This document shows, one piece after another, positions 25,756-38,528 of a stretch of 64,000 nucleotides of DNA (its first letter is position 1; every line of letters begins with the position of its first letter). The stretch is from Coptis chinensis (Eukaryota > Streptophyta > Magnoliopsida > Ranunculales > Ranunculaceae). The notes beneath the pieces were generated by a model that searched no databases, was not told the origin of the DNA, and saw nothing but the letters and a program-made list of their open reading frames with translations. Made by a program: the position numbers and the translations under genes. The stretch is from NCBI GenBank assembly GCA_015680905.1, contig CM027377.1, forward strand, positions 10,750,501-10,814,500. Reading direction: 5' to 3'.

Positions 25756-26320
25756 AAACCACTTCTAAAACCTAAGACTCTAATAAATTATGCAAATGAT
25801 GCTCACACAAACAATACCAAACAAATATTTCAACCCAGATTGAATTTTAAATATTGTTTAATATATTTGCTCCTAAACCCAAATAACACGATTCCCAGTT
25901 CTTGTGCAAAAGCACCGTCACTCGATCCACGTGTAAAAAGGGCTTTCCTAGTGAGCGGGCTAAAACCTGTCCTAATGCAAGATGTCTAAGGCTGGTCAAT
26001 ATGATTTAACCTTCCTAAATGCAAGAAACAATAAAACAAACAAAACACACGAAACAAACAAAATTCAACCCCACAAAGGAAAGAGACGTATCTCTGGCGT
26101 GAGCCTTCGAGGGCTACTTGCGACGCCAGGTGACGACAAGCAAGCAACTTCACAAAGTCCACAACAAAATCACGACTATCAACCTTGTAAGAAGAAATCT
26201 TTGCTTACTGCCTGCGAAAATCAAAATTAGACACGAAAACTAAGAAATAATAAAACTACGACTAAATTTAAACTACGAATCACGATAAATAAAACTTTAA
26301 AACTCAATTGTACTACTACA
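25756..26320 (-). other. 5' leader of element E
   Basis: Non-coding leader between the primer site and gag. Small open frames here look like chance. Confidence 0.6.
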
Positions 26321-26337
26321 ATCCCCGGCAGCGGCGC
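26321..26337 (-). promoter_or_regulatory. Primer-binding site of element E (tRNA-Asp)
   Basis: Minus strand reads GCGCCGCTGCCGGGGAT, close to the complement of the 3' end of plant tRNA-Asp. It lies about 8 bp inside the LTR boundary, the usual Athila arrangement. Confidence 0.75.
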
Positions 26338-26345
26338 AAAAAACT

Positions 26346-28132
26346 TGATAGGAAATTAGTCTGTCTAATTAAATAGACTAATCTAACCTTAGTTAAACCA
26401 CAACCGCACAGCTATCGTTGAAAATAGTTGCGACGGCAAACGGGTCGATCCCACAGGGATTGCTACTTACGACAAACGAGTATTAAAATTATACTTAACT
26501 AATTCAGACAATATTCTTTTTATGGAAAATTGAATTAACTACTCACTAAACTATGAAAACTATAAACTAAATAATTGGGTTTTATCAAATAGGAAGAGAA
26601 TTCTATGACTATCGAATCCACCTTGACTTCTGTTTGTATATTTAGAATCAAATTCAATGTTCCAGATTTATACGAGTAGCATTATCGATGAGAATCAACT
26701 GCTTTCTCGGAGATATGATCGTGACAATTTTTAACTAAACATGTATCTTCTAAAGTTTCGGCACTACAGATCAAACTTAAAAGATTACTCGTCTTTTTAT
26801 GGCACGAATAATATCTAAATTTGATGTCAACAGTTAAAACAAGCTTAACTAATAGCAACGAATACCGAACTATAAAGCATACGTGACATACTATATGAAA
26901 GATATAAGCTAGCTATCAATACATGAAACTAGAAGAATAAAATAATATTGAACGAACTGGTAATCACTAAATTTAATCTCAATACACAAACAGCAGTACA
27001 GGGCTTCATCTAAGCCCTAGACTTGGGTTTAGTTACACATAACAATATGAATGAAGGAAATTAAAAGAAGAGATAATCATCGCGAAAATCAGAGTCCAAA
27101 GAGTGGTGTCGTCTTCTCTCCCAATTCGGTTTTGCCCAAGCTTTAATTCGCTTTAGCTTTAACTCGAAGTTTCTCCCCCCAAGATCTGATTTTCTGGATA
27201 TTCTGGAACGCTTTGTTTCCCCTTGTATATATAGAGGTTTGGTTAGGGCAGTGTTTGATTTCGAATGGAATTCGAAGTCGGTCGCAATAGTTTCGGTTTC
27301 GATCCAAAAAGAAAATCCAACTAGAAAATCCAATCCCAAAAGATGGGTATTGTTTTCCAAGATAACCAAGGAGTCTAAGTGCCAATCAGGTAGTCCGGGT
27401 TGTATAGGATAGACACTAGATTCAGTGGCTCGATTGGTTCGGATATTTGATTTGTATTGCCGGAATTAGAGGGAATGTTTTCTTCTGTTCGTGAGAAGGA
27501 TGGAAACTAAAGGACTTATCTAGTGGTCCAGGTAGCTAAGTTCATAGCCAACAAATGACTTGGTGGGTGCGGCTTTTGAAGTGTGGGTATCGGATTTGAT
27601 ATTAGTTGGGTGCACATGCGCTTCTATTAATTGATCTTTAGTTCTTGGGCCAACTTAACTTGTGCCCATGTATTCTACAATCCACGCCTCACCTGTTGGC
27701 TCATATTGGATCAAACAGACCCAAGCTTTCGGTCATGAACAATCACATGGATTGGAAGCTTCCACCTTGGTCACATGCCCACTTAAGTTTTGTCTTTATG
27801 TGCATTCTGGAATATTCATAGTTATAGCCTTGCTTCCCTGTTACTGATCAGATGCTAATCTAAAGTACTGAGTCCAAATTCTCATTAGCAAACAACAAGG
27901 CCAAATCCAATGCACACAAATAATATCTTGACCAACACTGGATACCTCCACTGAACTAGATCAACGTACACACACTAATATCTTCAAATCTCGACAGTTT
28001 CAACACTTTTAATCAAGTTAACTCCAATCCTGCAAAATCACTAAAAACACACTAACTAAATCAAACAAATAAAATAAACGGACTAACTAATATAAAATTG
28101 AGCATAAATATATAACATTTATGCGCTTATCA
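26346..28132 (-). mobile_element. 5' LTR of element E
   Basis: 1787 bp. On the minus strand it begins TGATAAGCGCATAAATG and ends AATTTCCTATCA. A TATA-like CTATATATAC (about 27225-27234, minus) precedes the likely transcribed part. The flank starting at 28133 is ATTGC, the expected half of a 5-bp target duplication. Confidence 0.85.
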
Positions 28133-28836
28133 ATTGCACCTGGATTTCTGGCTATTGATATATATATACGGTAATGCTTGGGGTAAAGCAAAATGTGGGA
28201 GAGTTATACCATAACAACATCATTTGGGGGATTGTAGTTTTTTTTTTTTCTTTCGAAGGCAATTTATGGAGTGTCGGAATTAGAAGCGTCCAAAACAATT
28301 TAACGTATCCTACCACTTAATATTTTGCCATATTAACGTATCCACTTAATATGTCATCAGATAGCTCTCTTTTTAGTAAAGATACAATTTTCTCTATCTG
28401 TATCGAAGTCAAAATCTTTACCCTTTGTTGAAGTTCTCAGTTTGGAGCTCATTTTTACGCAGTTAATGTTGGTGCTTGCTTTGAGTTGAGAGTGCTCAAA
28501 ATATTATCTTGATCTCCAGGTTACCTTCTATGAAGCACTATAATCATCCCCCATATGGTTCAGACAATTTGGGCTATTGATGAAAGATGAGATAATTTTT
28601 TTTTTCCCTTAAATCCAAGGAGTTTTGTATATTAGTATTTAAACCTGTTAGTTTATATGTGAAGACTATATGATCAATCTGGTATTTTCAAATATGTTGC
28701 AGTTTTTTAATATGGTGGAGATAAAAATTTCTTCCTAAACATTTTAAAATACAATTTGACTATAATTGGCATTGTCTCCCCTATATGGCTATACCTTTCT
28801 TTCCCTTGTTTTTTGAGGGTGATGAGCTATGTTATT
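28133..28836. other. Host DNA between element E and the solo LTR
   Basis: AT-rich sequence with T runs and no coding pattern that I recognise. Given the centrin exon downstream on the + strand, it is probably intron. Its last five bases (28832-28836, TTATT) are the left target duplication of the solo LTR. Confidence 0.5.
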
Positions 28837-29689
28837 TGTCACACCCCAAATTTCCAGACAATATTTAAAACAATGATATTCAATTATCTTGAAATCCGGG
28901 ATGAAACAAAACCCAATATCCTGTTATCAAACACGATATAAAAAAAAAACTAAAATCAAAAGAAAACTAAAAGGAATAACTCTTCATCACATTATTAAAC
29001 TACAAAGAAACTAACCAACTCTATTACATCTGTCTAAAAACAAAACCGTACAGTTCAGAAAAACTTAAACCAGAAGACTCTAAGAGCAACTCCAAATCAC
29101 GTGTCCTCATCCACTGCACTCCACCATCTATGTTTCCAAGAACACACCTACGTTGCAAAACAAAGCAAACATGGGTCAGCAAATCGAATTTGCTGGTATG
29201 AGTAAGACTAAATATAAAATAACAATATGTTCATATCTTTTGAATAAATAAATATACTATTCAATCATTTCAACTTAGAAGACAAGTTAGTTCTGTATTC
29301 TCAAAACGGCATGCAGTTTCTTCGATTTCAACCCCCAATATACATTTCCAAGAAATCTCAGATAACAGTATTCATCATGCTCACTTTCCAAAATAAATCA
29401 CAATATAATTTCCACTTACATTCAACTTATTACATATACATATGATAACTTATTTAAATATGAGTTTGATACATTTTACCTTTAAGCCAACACATCGTCT
29501 TAGGGTAGAACATCTCTGCATAAAAAGTTAATAAGTCCTACCCTCCTGCAAAACAAAGTTAGATTTCCCAAACATAATCATTTATAGTATACATCTATTT
29601 CACTCTCACTGCAACCATCATGGGTGTATATAATCTGGCATAATATATCGCCAATATTAACTAACATTCATATCACACCACCCATATTC

Positions 29690-30140
29690 ACATTCCTTCG
29701 TAAGAAATTATATGCATCATATCATAATATATCACCAATCATATCCAACAACTCGCTCATACTTAAAGCCAATATTTTTCTTAAAAACCACTTGTCTACT
29801 TATGAGAATGAGGAAATATATCACAACTAGGGAGTACATTCATCCCTCGTGAGTATCAACTCACACTAACCACGTATACATTTCTTTGTAAGAAACCATG
29901 TACATCATGATACATAAATATTCATATGCAATAACTCAGTCACATGTAAAATCAATGTTTTACTTTAATATCACTCGTCTACTTATGAGAACGAGGAAAA
30001 GGTCACAACCAGGGAGTACATTCATCCCTGTGAGTATCAACTCACACAAACCACATAAACATTTGTCATAAGAAATCATATACATCATATACAATAACTC
30101 CAGCACACGTAAAATCAAGATTTTACTTTGCTTATTAATT
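29690..30140. repeat. Tandem repeats inside the solo LTR
   Basis: About 2.5 to 3 imperfect units of roughly 170-190 bp, marked by GTCTACTTATGAGAA, GGGAGTACATTCATCCC and TATCAACTCACAC. Confidence 0.7.
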
Positions 30141-30393
30141 ATCTCGTTAACTCATTTATTAAAAGACGCAGCCCAACCTTTAGTTCCTACTCCACGATTT
30201 GCACTACACACATTTGCCAAATCACACATATCTGTGTGCCTCACTCACACCGAGTACCACTACAAGACATATGTCCCAAGCGGGATATCGCCTCCAGGAA
30301 ACATACTTTCATCTTGTAAACTCGTAACTTGTGAGTCACAACCATCTCTGGGCTTTCCATACACATGCACAAAGTCTTTTTTGGGCATAAAAA

Positions 30394-30560
30394 ATATCAG
30401 GTCATTCATGGCACATTCAATGAATACCTTGGGTCATTCCCGCCACATTCAAGGAATACCCATCATAACACTAACAGGTTATTCATGGCACATTTAACGA
30501 ATACCTTAGGTCATTCCCGCCACATTCAAGGAATTCAGACCTACATTCCCGTACACCCAA
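30394..30560. repeat. Short tandem repeats inside the solo LTR
   Basis: Repeated GGTCATTCCCGCCACATTCA and TTCATGGCACATT blocks, two to three copies each. Confidence 0.7.
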
Positions 30561-31577
30561 GGAATACATCCTACTAGCAAGGCGAATGCCTTAGTTCCTC
30601 TCTAAGGCGGCTTTTCATATGACATCATTATTCATAAATATTTCCTTTCATTTCTTTTCATCAAAGAGGCGTGGAGAGATCTAAAGATGTGGGCGACACA
30701 TTAAATTTTCACCGGAAACTTTTACACCGGATTTTAACACTCAAGAGTTCTCATTTATCATAATATTTTCATTACAAAACAAACATCGTCTCAAATAATA
30801 TAATCATTACTAAAGATTCTAAACACAATAAATAATCAACTCACCTCATTATCAATTATATAAATCATAGATATCAAAATGTTCAATCAGGAATAACGTA
30901 TTAGTTAAATGCCTCATGAATACATTTTAAACAGCCACAATTACGTACACAATTAATTACTAATATTGTACACATATAGTTATTACAATAACTAATAACT
31001 AATATATAATATAGTGGCTGCACTTTTGCTCAAAGCTGCCTACGTATCCAAATCTTTTAAGATTGGAATCAAGCCTTCGTAGTTCTTATCAGCCACATAG
31101 TCAAAGTCAAAAAACAATAATAATTCATATTTTAAGATTGCACACTTCATTTCCCTTTCATTTCTCAATTGTATATATATTAAACACAAACTTTAATGTA
31201 ATATGTCATATGAGATAACATAAATCTATATTAACATTTAGTGTATATGTAACAATTGTACTTGGAATATAATACAAATGTGAAATTAAGCAATCAAGAT
31301 TCAAGACACTCGTATGTCTAAGTAAAATCATTTATCTCATTACAATAAGAAAAATTAACTAGAGCTCCCCTAAAAAGAAAACATGGTAGGTTATCTAGTA
31401 AACTTGCCAAAACAATAACGTTTCCTATAGCCATCCAAAAGGATACACCACTTGATTATTTGAAAACTAGGATATGTATACTTACTTTTTCATGTAGAAC
31501 TCAAAGTCCCAATATCATTCTATCTCAGAGTAAAAATGGTTCAAAGTTGGTAAAAATCCTAATTTTTAGCAAACTAG

Positions 31578-32060
31578 ATTTCTGACGGACTATCTTCTGA
31601 ATGACACAATGTTTTCCACAGGTGTCCAAATGCATCGAGGCTTTTTGTGTTGAAAATCTAACATACAGAACTTACTTTCTTATGTTTTACAAAAATATAC
31701 AATCTCATTCTAAATGTTCGAAAACTAGGCTCGAACATAGTGTGCAGAAACTCATTTCTGACGCACTGTTTTCTGCCAGTCAAACTTCCAAACACTATAA
31801 TTAATTCCACGGACCTCAAAATGCAATGAGGCCAATTGTAATAGAAAGCAGATTTCCAAATCTTACTTTTTCATGTTTCATAAAAATCTAGTTCAAACTC
31901 TAACTTAATTAAAACTGGACTTGAACACAGTGCGCAGAAACTGATTTATGACGCACTGTTTTCTGTCAACCAAACTTCCAAACATCATATCTACCACCAC
32001 AGACCTGGGAATATGACAAGACCAATTGGGTTGAAAAGAAGACACTAAAAACTCACTTTT
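31578..32060. repeat. 176-190 bp tandem repeats inside the solo LTR
   Basis: Three units start at ATTTCTGACG-type blocks at 31578, 31754 and 31944. They share GACGCACTGTTTTCTG and CTTACTTTTTCATGTTT. Confidence 0.75.
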
Positions 32061-33243
32061 TCATGTTTTGGTGAGAGTTTGACTCTTACCCTAACTAGGT
32101 GAAAACTCAATTCCAAACCAGGCATAGATTTGGCCCAAAACAAACTCTAACCCAAAGCCCATCTAAATTAATAGAATCCGGTCCACTCAAACTCAATAGA
32201 CCTGGTCCACACAAAACCTAATCAGGCCCAACTCAACAAAATGTAGGCCCAAAAGCCTTTAGCCTTTCCCAAGCACAACTAGAACTAAAGCCTATATGTG
32301 AATATCTAAACCAAACAATTAAGCCCACAAGCATTATCTCGGCCTAAGCCCAATAAAAAACAAAGAATCGCTGGTCTCTTCTTCCTCACCAGCGCACCCT
32401 CCACCGAACAGTCACCATCAATCACCAACCTTGACCACCAAACACCACCAAACGGTTTGATTTTGATCCCCATCAAAAACCCAACCTTTTGGTATAATAA
32501 AAACTCAATTCCATCACTACCCAAAAATCAAATCTACGCCATTAACGCCCCCTTCGGAGCTTCAACAGCACCACTCGATAGTACCCAAACACACACTACA
32601 GTACTCATCACCAACCCAACAACCAACCTATCCAATTAAAACACCCACCACCCAACATACACCAACCACCATCAACTGTTCAAACAAAAACCGATAAAAT
32701 TGATCTACCAACAATCAAACAGTTCAACATCAACATAACCCGATTTACCCACAATCAACATTCTAATAATAACAGTTTATATCAACAGTGTATAAATAAT
32801 TAAAATCGATTAGTAGTCAAATTTGTTTATGAATAAAGCTTGGTTTCAATAGTACGCATAATAGTTCGAGAATAAGCAGAACAAAACGAAAAAACTTATA
32901 TTATCGACAGAAGTTTTAAATAGGCTAGAAGCCCCGTGAAAATTCAATAGTTTAATGAATGATAAAAATATCTACTCACCGGTTATACGCTCTCCATATC
33001 TCTAGCAAGAAGCCTCTCTTTTCCTCTCTCAATAAAACTCTCTTTCTATGTTACCACTTTCCGTGTAAACTACTCTACATGTTTTCCCTTTTTTTTAAAA
33101 CCCCTAAAAACAGGAATGGGTTTATCCTCTTTACCCTATCTCTTTCAAATCTTTATCCCTTTCATTTTATTTTATTTATTATTATTATTAATATAAATCA
33201 TATATTATAAAAAAAAAAAGAAATAGCCGGGTGTTATATTATT

Positions 33244-33751
33244 TTTCTAAATCATAATGTAAAGAGGTTGTGTGCTTTCTCGAAAAATTAGGTTATAATA
33301 CAATACAATATAAGCTCTCTTTCGGTTCATCCTTTTTAGCAGTATATTGCCATAAAGAAAACTCTTCTTTGATACAAAGATGACACACAACTTGGAAAGT
33401 TTTCTAGAAAGAAATAATTTTTGAAAGGACCTTAATGATCAATTTAATGACTACTTCATTTACTACATCATCCTGTTTCAATGTTTTGTTTTTATGAAAT
33501 TTTAGGTCGAGGTTTCTCTTTGCTTTTGTATGATTCCTGAAAGATTCGTCACTTTTAAATTTTCCAATAAAGGTTTTCTTTACTTTTTATTCAGCCCATC
33601 TCATAGTCATATATTTTGATATCATTGTATGTATCTATTTAAATCATTTGTGTGCTTGTGTGGGTATGACTCCTATTTGTCACTTTTTCTCTCAAGGTAA
33701 AAAATCATCCCCATACACAGGTGAACCCACTTAGGTGATACATGTCTCTGG
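33244..33751. other. Host DNA between the solo LTR and the Copia element
   Basis: No gene or repeat recognised. T-rich, intron-like, and probably the same intron as 28133-28836. Confidence 0.45.
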
Positions 33752-33936
33752 TGTTGGAATATTTGTTATTTTATTTAGTATTAGCAAGTATCTTGTAATC
33801 TTAGTAAGTGTATTATCTTTTCCTAGATATGTGGATCCAGGAGATCTTCTGTATTCATAGAGCTTCTTCTTGTATATATATCTGCTGGTTATATCAATAA
33901 AGACTATCAGAAATATTCATTAAAACATCTTTGACA
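33752..33936 (+). mobile_element. 5' LTR of the Copia element
   Basis: TGTTGGAATATT to TTTGACA, 185 bp. It holds a GTATATATAT TATA-like stretch and an AATAAAG polyadenylation-like signal. The primer site follows at 33937. Confidence 0.8.
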
Positions 33937-34131
33937 TGGTATCAAGAGTCAACTCCGATTTCCTTTCCACTACCCCATTACTATAGGAATCGGAGCCTTT
34001 TTTTGGTGTTTGGTTTCTTTTTCTAGTCATATAATACAATTTGTTACACTAAATCAGATTGTATTTATTACCATCTTCTTCCTTATCATTCTTGTCTATT
34101 GATCTAGTTCATTGTTTGTGTTCTATATCAT

Positions 34132-37100
34132 AATGACAGACTTACCTACCAATAATGATTCCGTTGTTGTGCATTCCAATAACGATTCCGCTGTCATGTC
34201 TACTCTTTATATGAAGAAGAGTCACTTAGTCACTGTTGCCGGATTTGTTGCCCAGTCAAGTATATCTAACTCTACTCTTATTACTTTTACTGGAAATAGT
34301 GATTGGATAATTGACACGGGTGCTACTAATCATATGACTTGCGATCGCTATAAATTTAACCATTTCTCCTCTAGTTGTTCCAAATCAGTCATTACTAATG
34401 CTAATGGTGTGTCATCCCCAACTGTTGGTGTTGGCACTGTACCTCTGTCCCCTTCTTTATCTATCCATGATGTTTTATTTGTTCCATCACTAAACTGAAA
34501 CCTTCTCTCTGTTACCCAATTAACCAAATCTAATAATTGTGTTACCTTGTTTTTTCCTCTTCACTGTATTTTTCAGAACATCTATACCAAGGAGAGGATT
34601 GGCAGTGGTAAACAAAGTGGAGGATTGTACTATCTGGAGGATGGTTTTCAACGGTCCATTCAAGGAGTACAAGCTCATGTTATGAGTGACAATAAGGTTA
34701 ATAAAAATAAAGGCGAGATTTGGCTTTGGCATAGATGATTAGGACATCCCTCATTTGGTTATCTTAGGAGATTATTTCCATCTTTATTTAATGGTTGTAG
34801 TCTTTCTGATTTTGCTTGTGAAACCTGTGTAATGGTGAAAAGCCATCGTACTGTTTTCTCTTCAAGTGATAATAAAGTTGATGCTCCTTTTTCTTTAGTT
34901 CATTCAGATGTTTGGGGTCCTGCCCCACGTCCTACACATAACGGGATGAAATGGTTTATTACATTTGTCGATGACTGCACTCGGATGACCTGGGTATATT
35001 TTTTGAAACATAAAAGTGATGTTTGTACAGTTTTTCCCCTTTTCCATCAGATGGTGCTCACACAGTTTGGAATATCTGTAAAGGTTGTTCGTTTTGATAA
35101 TAAGGGTGAGTATTTCAAAAAGAAATTAACTGCCTTTATGCATTCGGCTGGTATTCTACATCAAACATCTTGCTCTTATTCCCCTTAGCAAAATGGGGTT
35201 CGTTGCCGAACGAAAAAATAGACATCTTTTGGAGGTCACTCGGTCTTTATTAATTGGTGGTCATGTCCCATCTCACTTATGGGGCGAAGCTTTGAACTTT
35301 GTTGTTTACTTGATGAATCATACACCTTCTAGTGTTGTCCTATTTCGAAGACCCTTAGATGTGCTTTCTGATCACTGTACGCTTCCGCCCATTGTTCATT
35401 TAGCACCCTATATCTTCGGGTGTGTGGTGTATGTTCACTTACATACACAACAACGCACCAAACTTGATCCACGTGCGTTGAAGTGTGTCTTTGTTGGGTA
35501 TGGCTCAACTCATAAAGGTTATAAGTGTTATCATCCATCTTCTAAATTTTTTTTTTGTCTCAATGGATGTTATTTTCCATGAACACGACCTTTTTTATAC
35601 AGAGATCACTGATTCTTCACTTCAGGGGAAGAATAGAAATGAAATGCATAATCTTGATGATATAATGGTCTTTGATTTATCGAGACCACAATCACCTAGT
35701 GATAAAAACTCAATAGAAGAAGTCGATGCAACCTCCATTGAGTGCTTAAGTGAAGGATGTGAAGATCAAGTCCATGATAGTACATTACCTCCTACAACAG
35801 ATCCACTAATCTAATCTTCTCCAAAACAATCTTCTTCAAAAGACCCATTAGAGGTATTGTCTGACTCTATTATTGTTTATTCCAATACTCATAATGTTTG
35901 TGAGTCTAATATTCATGATGTTAATCTACTTGGTCTTAATTCTGAACTAGTTCAATATCATCTTCCACCTCGATCTAACCGTGGCCAACCACCAATTAAA
36001 TATGAACCTGATCCTAAAGCTAAAGTGAAATATCCCATAAGCAACCATGTGTCATCTCACAAGTTGTCCAAGTCATATGCATCTTATGTAATGCAGTTAT
36101 CATCTGTCTCTATTCCTAATAAAATGCAGGAAGCTAATTCTAGATGGACCAAAGCTATGGCAGAAGAAATGGCAGCACTGAAAAAAAATGCCACTTGGGA
36201 ACTTGTAATCTTACCAAAGGGAAAGAAGACAGTGGGGTACAGATTGGTATTTACAGTCAAGCTCAAAGCAGATGGGGCTATTGAGAGATACAAAGCTCGG
36301 TTGGTTGCAAAAGGGTATACACAATCTTATGGTGTAGACTATCAAGAAACTTTTGCACCGGTTGCTAAACTCAATACTGTGAGAGTGCTTTTGTCATTAA
36401 CAGCTAATAAAGATTGGCCTCTTCTTCAGTTTGATATAAAAAATGCTTTCTTGCATAGAGATCTTACTAAAAAATTATATATGGATCCTCCCCGAGGTAT
36501 ACCAGAATACTCAGATACAACAATGGTCTGTAAACTAAAGAAGACATTGTATGGGTTAAAACAGTCCCCAAGAGCTTAGTTTGGCAGGTTCACCAAGTCT
36601 ATGAAGAAATTCAGCTACAAACAAAGCAACTCGGATCACACTTTGTTTTTAAAACAAAGAAGAGGTAAAATCACTGCTTTGATTATCTATGTTGATGATA
36701 TGGTGGTGACAGATGATGATCATGAGGAGATTTCTAGTTTACAATAGTATCTGGCTTCTGAATTTGAAATGAAACAGCTCAGAGACCTTAAATATTTCCT
36801 TGGGATTAAGGTAGCCTGATAAAAAAATGGTATTTTCTTATCCCAGCGGAAATATATTCTTGATTTATTATCTGAGATGGGAATGCTCGGATGTAAGCCA
36901 GTTGATACTCCCATTGAGCAGAACCATAAGCTGTTTCTGTGTTTGAATGCAACTCCAACCGATAAGGGGAGATATCAGAAGCTTATTGGGAAACTGATCT
37001 ATTTATCGCATACCAGGCCAGATATTGCATATGCAGTTAGTGTTGTGAGTCAATTCAGGCATGACCCATGTAAACCTCATATGGATGTTGTAGAACGTAT

Positions 37101-37462
37101 ATTGAGATATTTGAAATCTGCTCCGGGTAGAGGCTTATTGTTCTCGAATCATGACCACCTAAAAGTAGAAGGTTACACTGATGTAGATTGGGCAGGTTCA
37201 GCCGACAACAGAATGTCTACCTCAGGATACTTCACTTTTGTAGGTGGAAACCTTGTGACTTGGAGGTGTAAAAAACAGCCAGTAGTATCAAGATCAAGTG
37301 CTGAAGCTAAATATAGAGGTATGACATATGGGGTATGTGAGTTGCTGTGGTTGAGAAATTTGTTGAAGGACTTGGGTTTTAAACCAAAAGTGAAAATGAA
37401 TCTGTATTATGACAATACATCAGCTATAAAGATAGCTCATAATCCTGTTCAACATGATCGAT
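34132..37462 (+). pseudogene. Copia pol region: protease, integrase, reverse transcriptase, RNase H
   Basis: Protease: WIIDTGATNHMT. Integrase: HSDVWGPAP and FVDDCTRMTWVYFLK. Reverse transcriptase: WELVILPKGKKTVGYRLVF, YKARLVAKGYTQ, FDIKNAFLH, YGLKQSPRA and YVDDM. RNase H: DVDWAGSADNRMSTSGY and SRSSAEAKYR. The order integrase before reverse transcriptase identifies Ty1/copia. The region is broken in several places. Confidence 0.85.
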
Positions 37463-37470
37463 ATGTGCAG

Positions 37471-37535
37471 GTGATGGTGAAGTCAATGCAAATGAGTTTA
37501 TCAAGATGATGATGAGGACCGCTTATGGTTATTAG
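37471..37535 (+). CDS. Centrin/caltractin-like EF-hand protein, last coding exon
   Basis: After a splice-acceptor-like TATGTGCAG the frame reads DGEVNANEFIKMMMRTAYGY and then TAG. This is the second half of the fourth EF-hand loop and the C-terminal helix of a plant centrin, which usually ends in a K/RRT.YG motif; calmodulin would end in MMMTVR-like sequence. The exon begins in phase with a codon ending GT. Centrins bind calcium and act at microtubule-organising centres, in nuclear-pore mRNA export and in DNA repair. The upstream exons are not in the window's host segments, so the last intron is either very long or the gene is broken. Copia sequence ends 8 bp before the exon. The exon is very short, so the call rests on about 20 residues. 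Confidence 0.6.
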
Positions 37536-38404
37536 AGCTTTGTATCAGCGTTCCCTAAACTTTGTATATTTATGTAAATTAAAGAGACCAAGGTCACCTT
37601 GATTTCAAGCATAACTTTGGAGTCCCTCCAAAATTATTTATCTTATGTAGCGCTCTTGGAGTTGTTTCCATGCTTGTTTGTGTATTGTTTGGGTTTCTTT
37701 ATTTCATTTAGTAATTTATAAAATCATTATCTGCTTTAGCGTAATTGAAGTGTCTTCTGTTCTTACCAGTGGTCTTGAGATTATAATTGTGCTGCTAGAT
37801 GTGTTCCCCCCAGTTTGCAGGTTCATTGCATGTTTGTTTACTTTTCTTGCCTAATCTCTTCCCAAGATTTGGTGAGTGCTTGCTTAATGTTTCTCAGTTA
37901 ATCTTGTTGCTACTAAAACTCTAGTAGTGTACAATTTTAATCAGATGAGTCTTCGTAATAACAAGGAAATGGTCACTCGTTACGTCATTGCATCGAGTTT
38001 CCATTGAACCACAACATAGAGAGAGAGAGAGACCCCGACGTTTCCGCATGCACGACATTTGTTCTTATTTCCTTATTTTATGTGTTTTTATTTTTTTTTA
38101 AATTTCAGCAACTGTTGGATTGAGAGCCACGATTAGGACATGTGTTGAGAAAATTGAAATTTGAATTTTGAGTTTTTGTAGTGGGCACCTGCAAAGCGTG
38201 TGAGGGGTAGTTAGGGCATTTTGAAAGTGTACGACACCAGACACACCACAACACACGGTCAAACGTGGTCAATAACAGTCAACACGGTCAACTAACGATA
38301 TGGAGGACCTAACGCTAATAAATGAAAAACTTTGGATCCAACGCAAATACCTCTACTCTACTGAGTAAGTAAAGCTAAATAATCCTAAAAAAATAGATAC
38401 CTCG
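37536..38404 (+). other. Centrin 3' UTR and downstream flank
   Basis: No coding pattern. The first few hundred bases are a plausible 3' UTR. A GA microsatellite lies near 38020. The stretch ends just before the TGA target duplication (38405-38407) of the Harbinger element. Confidence 0.5.
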
Positions 38405-38407
38405 TGA

Positions 38408-38425
38408 GAGCATTCCCAATGCAAG
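38408..38425 (+). repeat. Left terminal inverted repeat of the Harbinger element
   Basis: GAGCATTCCCAATGCAAG. It matches the inverted right end (58160-58177) over AGCATTCCCANTGCA. The sequence further in is also loosely inverted (AATATTCACCT here, TTATTCACCT there). Confidence 0.75.
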
Positions 38426-38528
38426 TCACAAATATTCACCTCCACGTAGGAAGTATTTCCCCTCTTTTCCACCGTTTTGGTGAAAAGCAAGGTGAGGCTG
38501 CCCAATGCAAAAGTGAAAAATAATCTCG

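Larger units (their letters stand above)
23012..28132 (-). mobile_element. Minus-strand Athila-type element E, 5' part
   Basis: Read on the minus strand: 5' LTR (28132 to 26346), tRNA-Asp primer site, leader, gag, protease and the start of the pol linker. It ends abruptly at 23012 against the 3' LTR of F. Its LTR (TGATAAGCGCATAAATG...) differs from those of A, B, D and F, so it is a distinct family. The 3' part should lie left of the window if F is nested in it. It is broken, with a few breaks in what remains. Confidence 0.85.
28837..33238. mobile_element. 4.4 kb solo LTR (Ty3/gypsy, probably chromovirus Tekay/Del type)
   Basis: It starts TGTCACACCCC and ends GGGTGTTATA, the inverted ends typical of plant gypsy LTRs. 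A perfect 5-bp duplication TTATT flanks it (28832-28836 and 33239-33243). There is no internal LTR boundary, primer site or coding domain, so it is a solo LTR left by LTR-LTR recombination. The great length and internal tandem repeats fit Tekay/Del LTRs; that lineage call is inference. Short open frames inside it are not genes. Confidence 0.8.
33752..37462 (+). mobile_element. Ty1/copia element, 3'-truncated
   Basis: A short 5' LTR (33752-33936) is followed by TGGTATCAAGAGTC, close to the initiator-Met primer site, and then protease, integrase, reverse transcriptase and RNase H in copia order. No recognisable gag and no 3' LTR are present. The copia sequence stops in RNase H after HNPVQHDR, 8 bp before a host splice acceptor. 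It is a fossil with several breaks. Confidence 0.85.

Noticed and set aside
26321-26337. Possible tRNA gene fragment
   Set aside because: Only the 3'-end complement of tRNA-Asp is present, next to an LTR; it is a primer-binding site.
27061-27385. Overlapping minus-strand frames of 80-100 codons
   Set aside because: They lie within the LTR of element E around its TATA-like box and match no family.
29624-30577. Several open frames of 60-90 codons
   Set aside because: They lie in the solo LTR, in tandem repeats, with no domain or codon pattern.
37441-37509. Continuation of the Copia RNase H frame to 37509
   Set aside because: After HNPVQHDR the frame loses copia similarity, and the other frame reads a centrin C-terminus after a splice acceptor. 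The last residues are read-through into host DNA.
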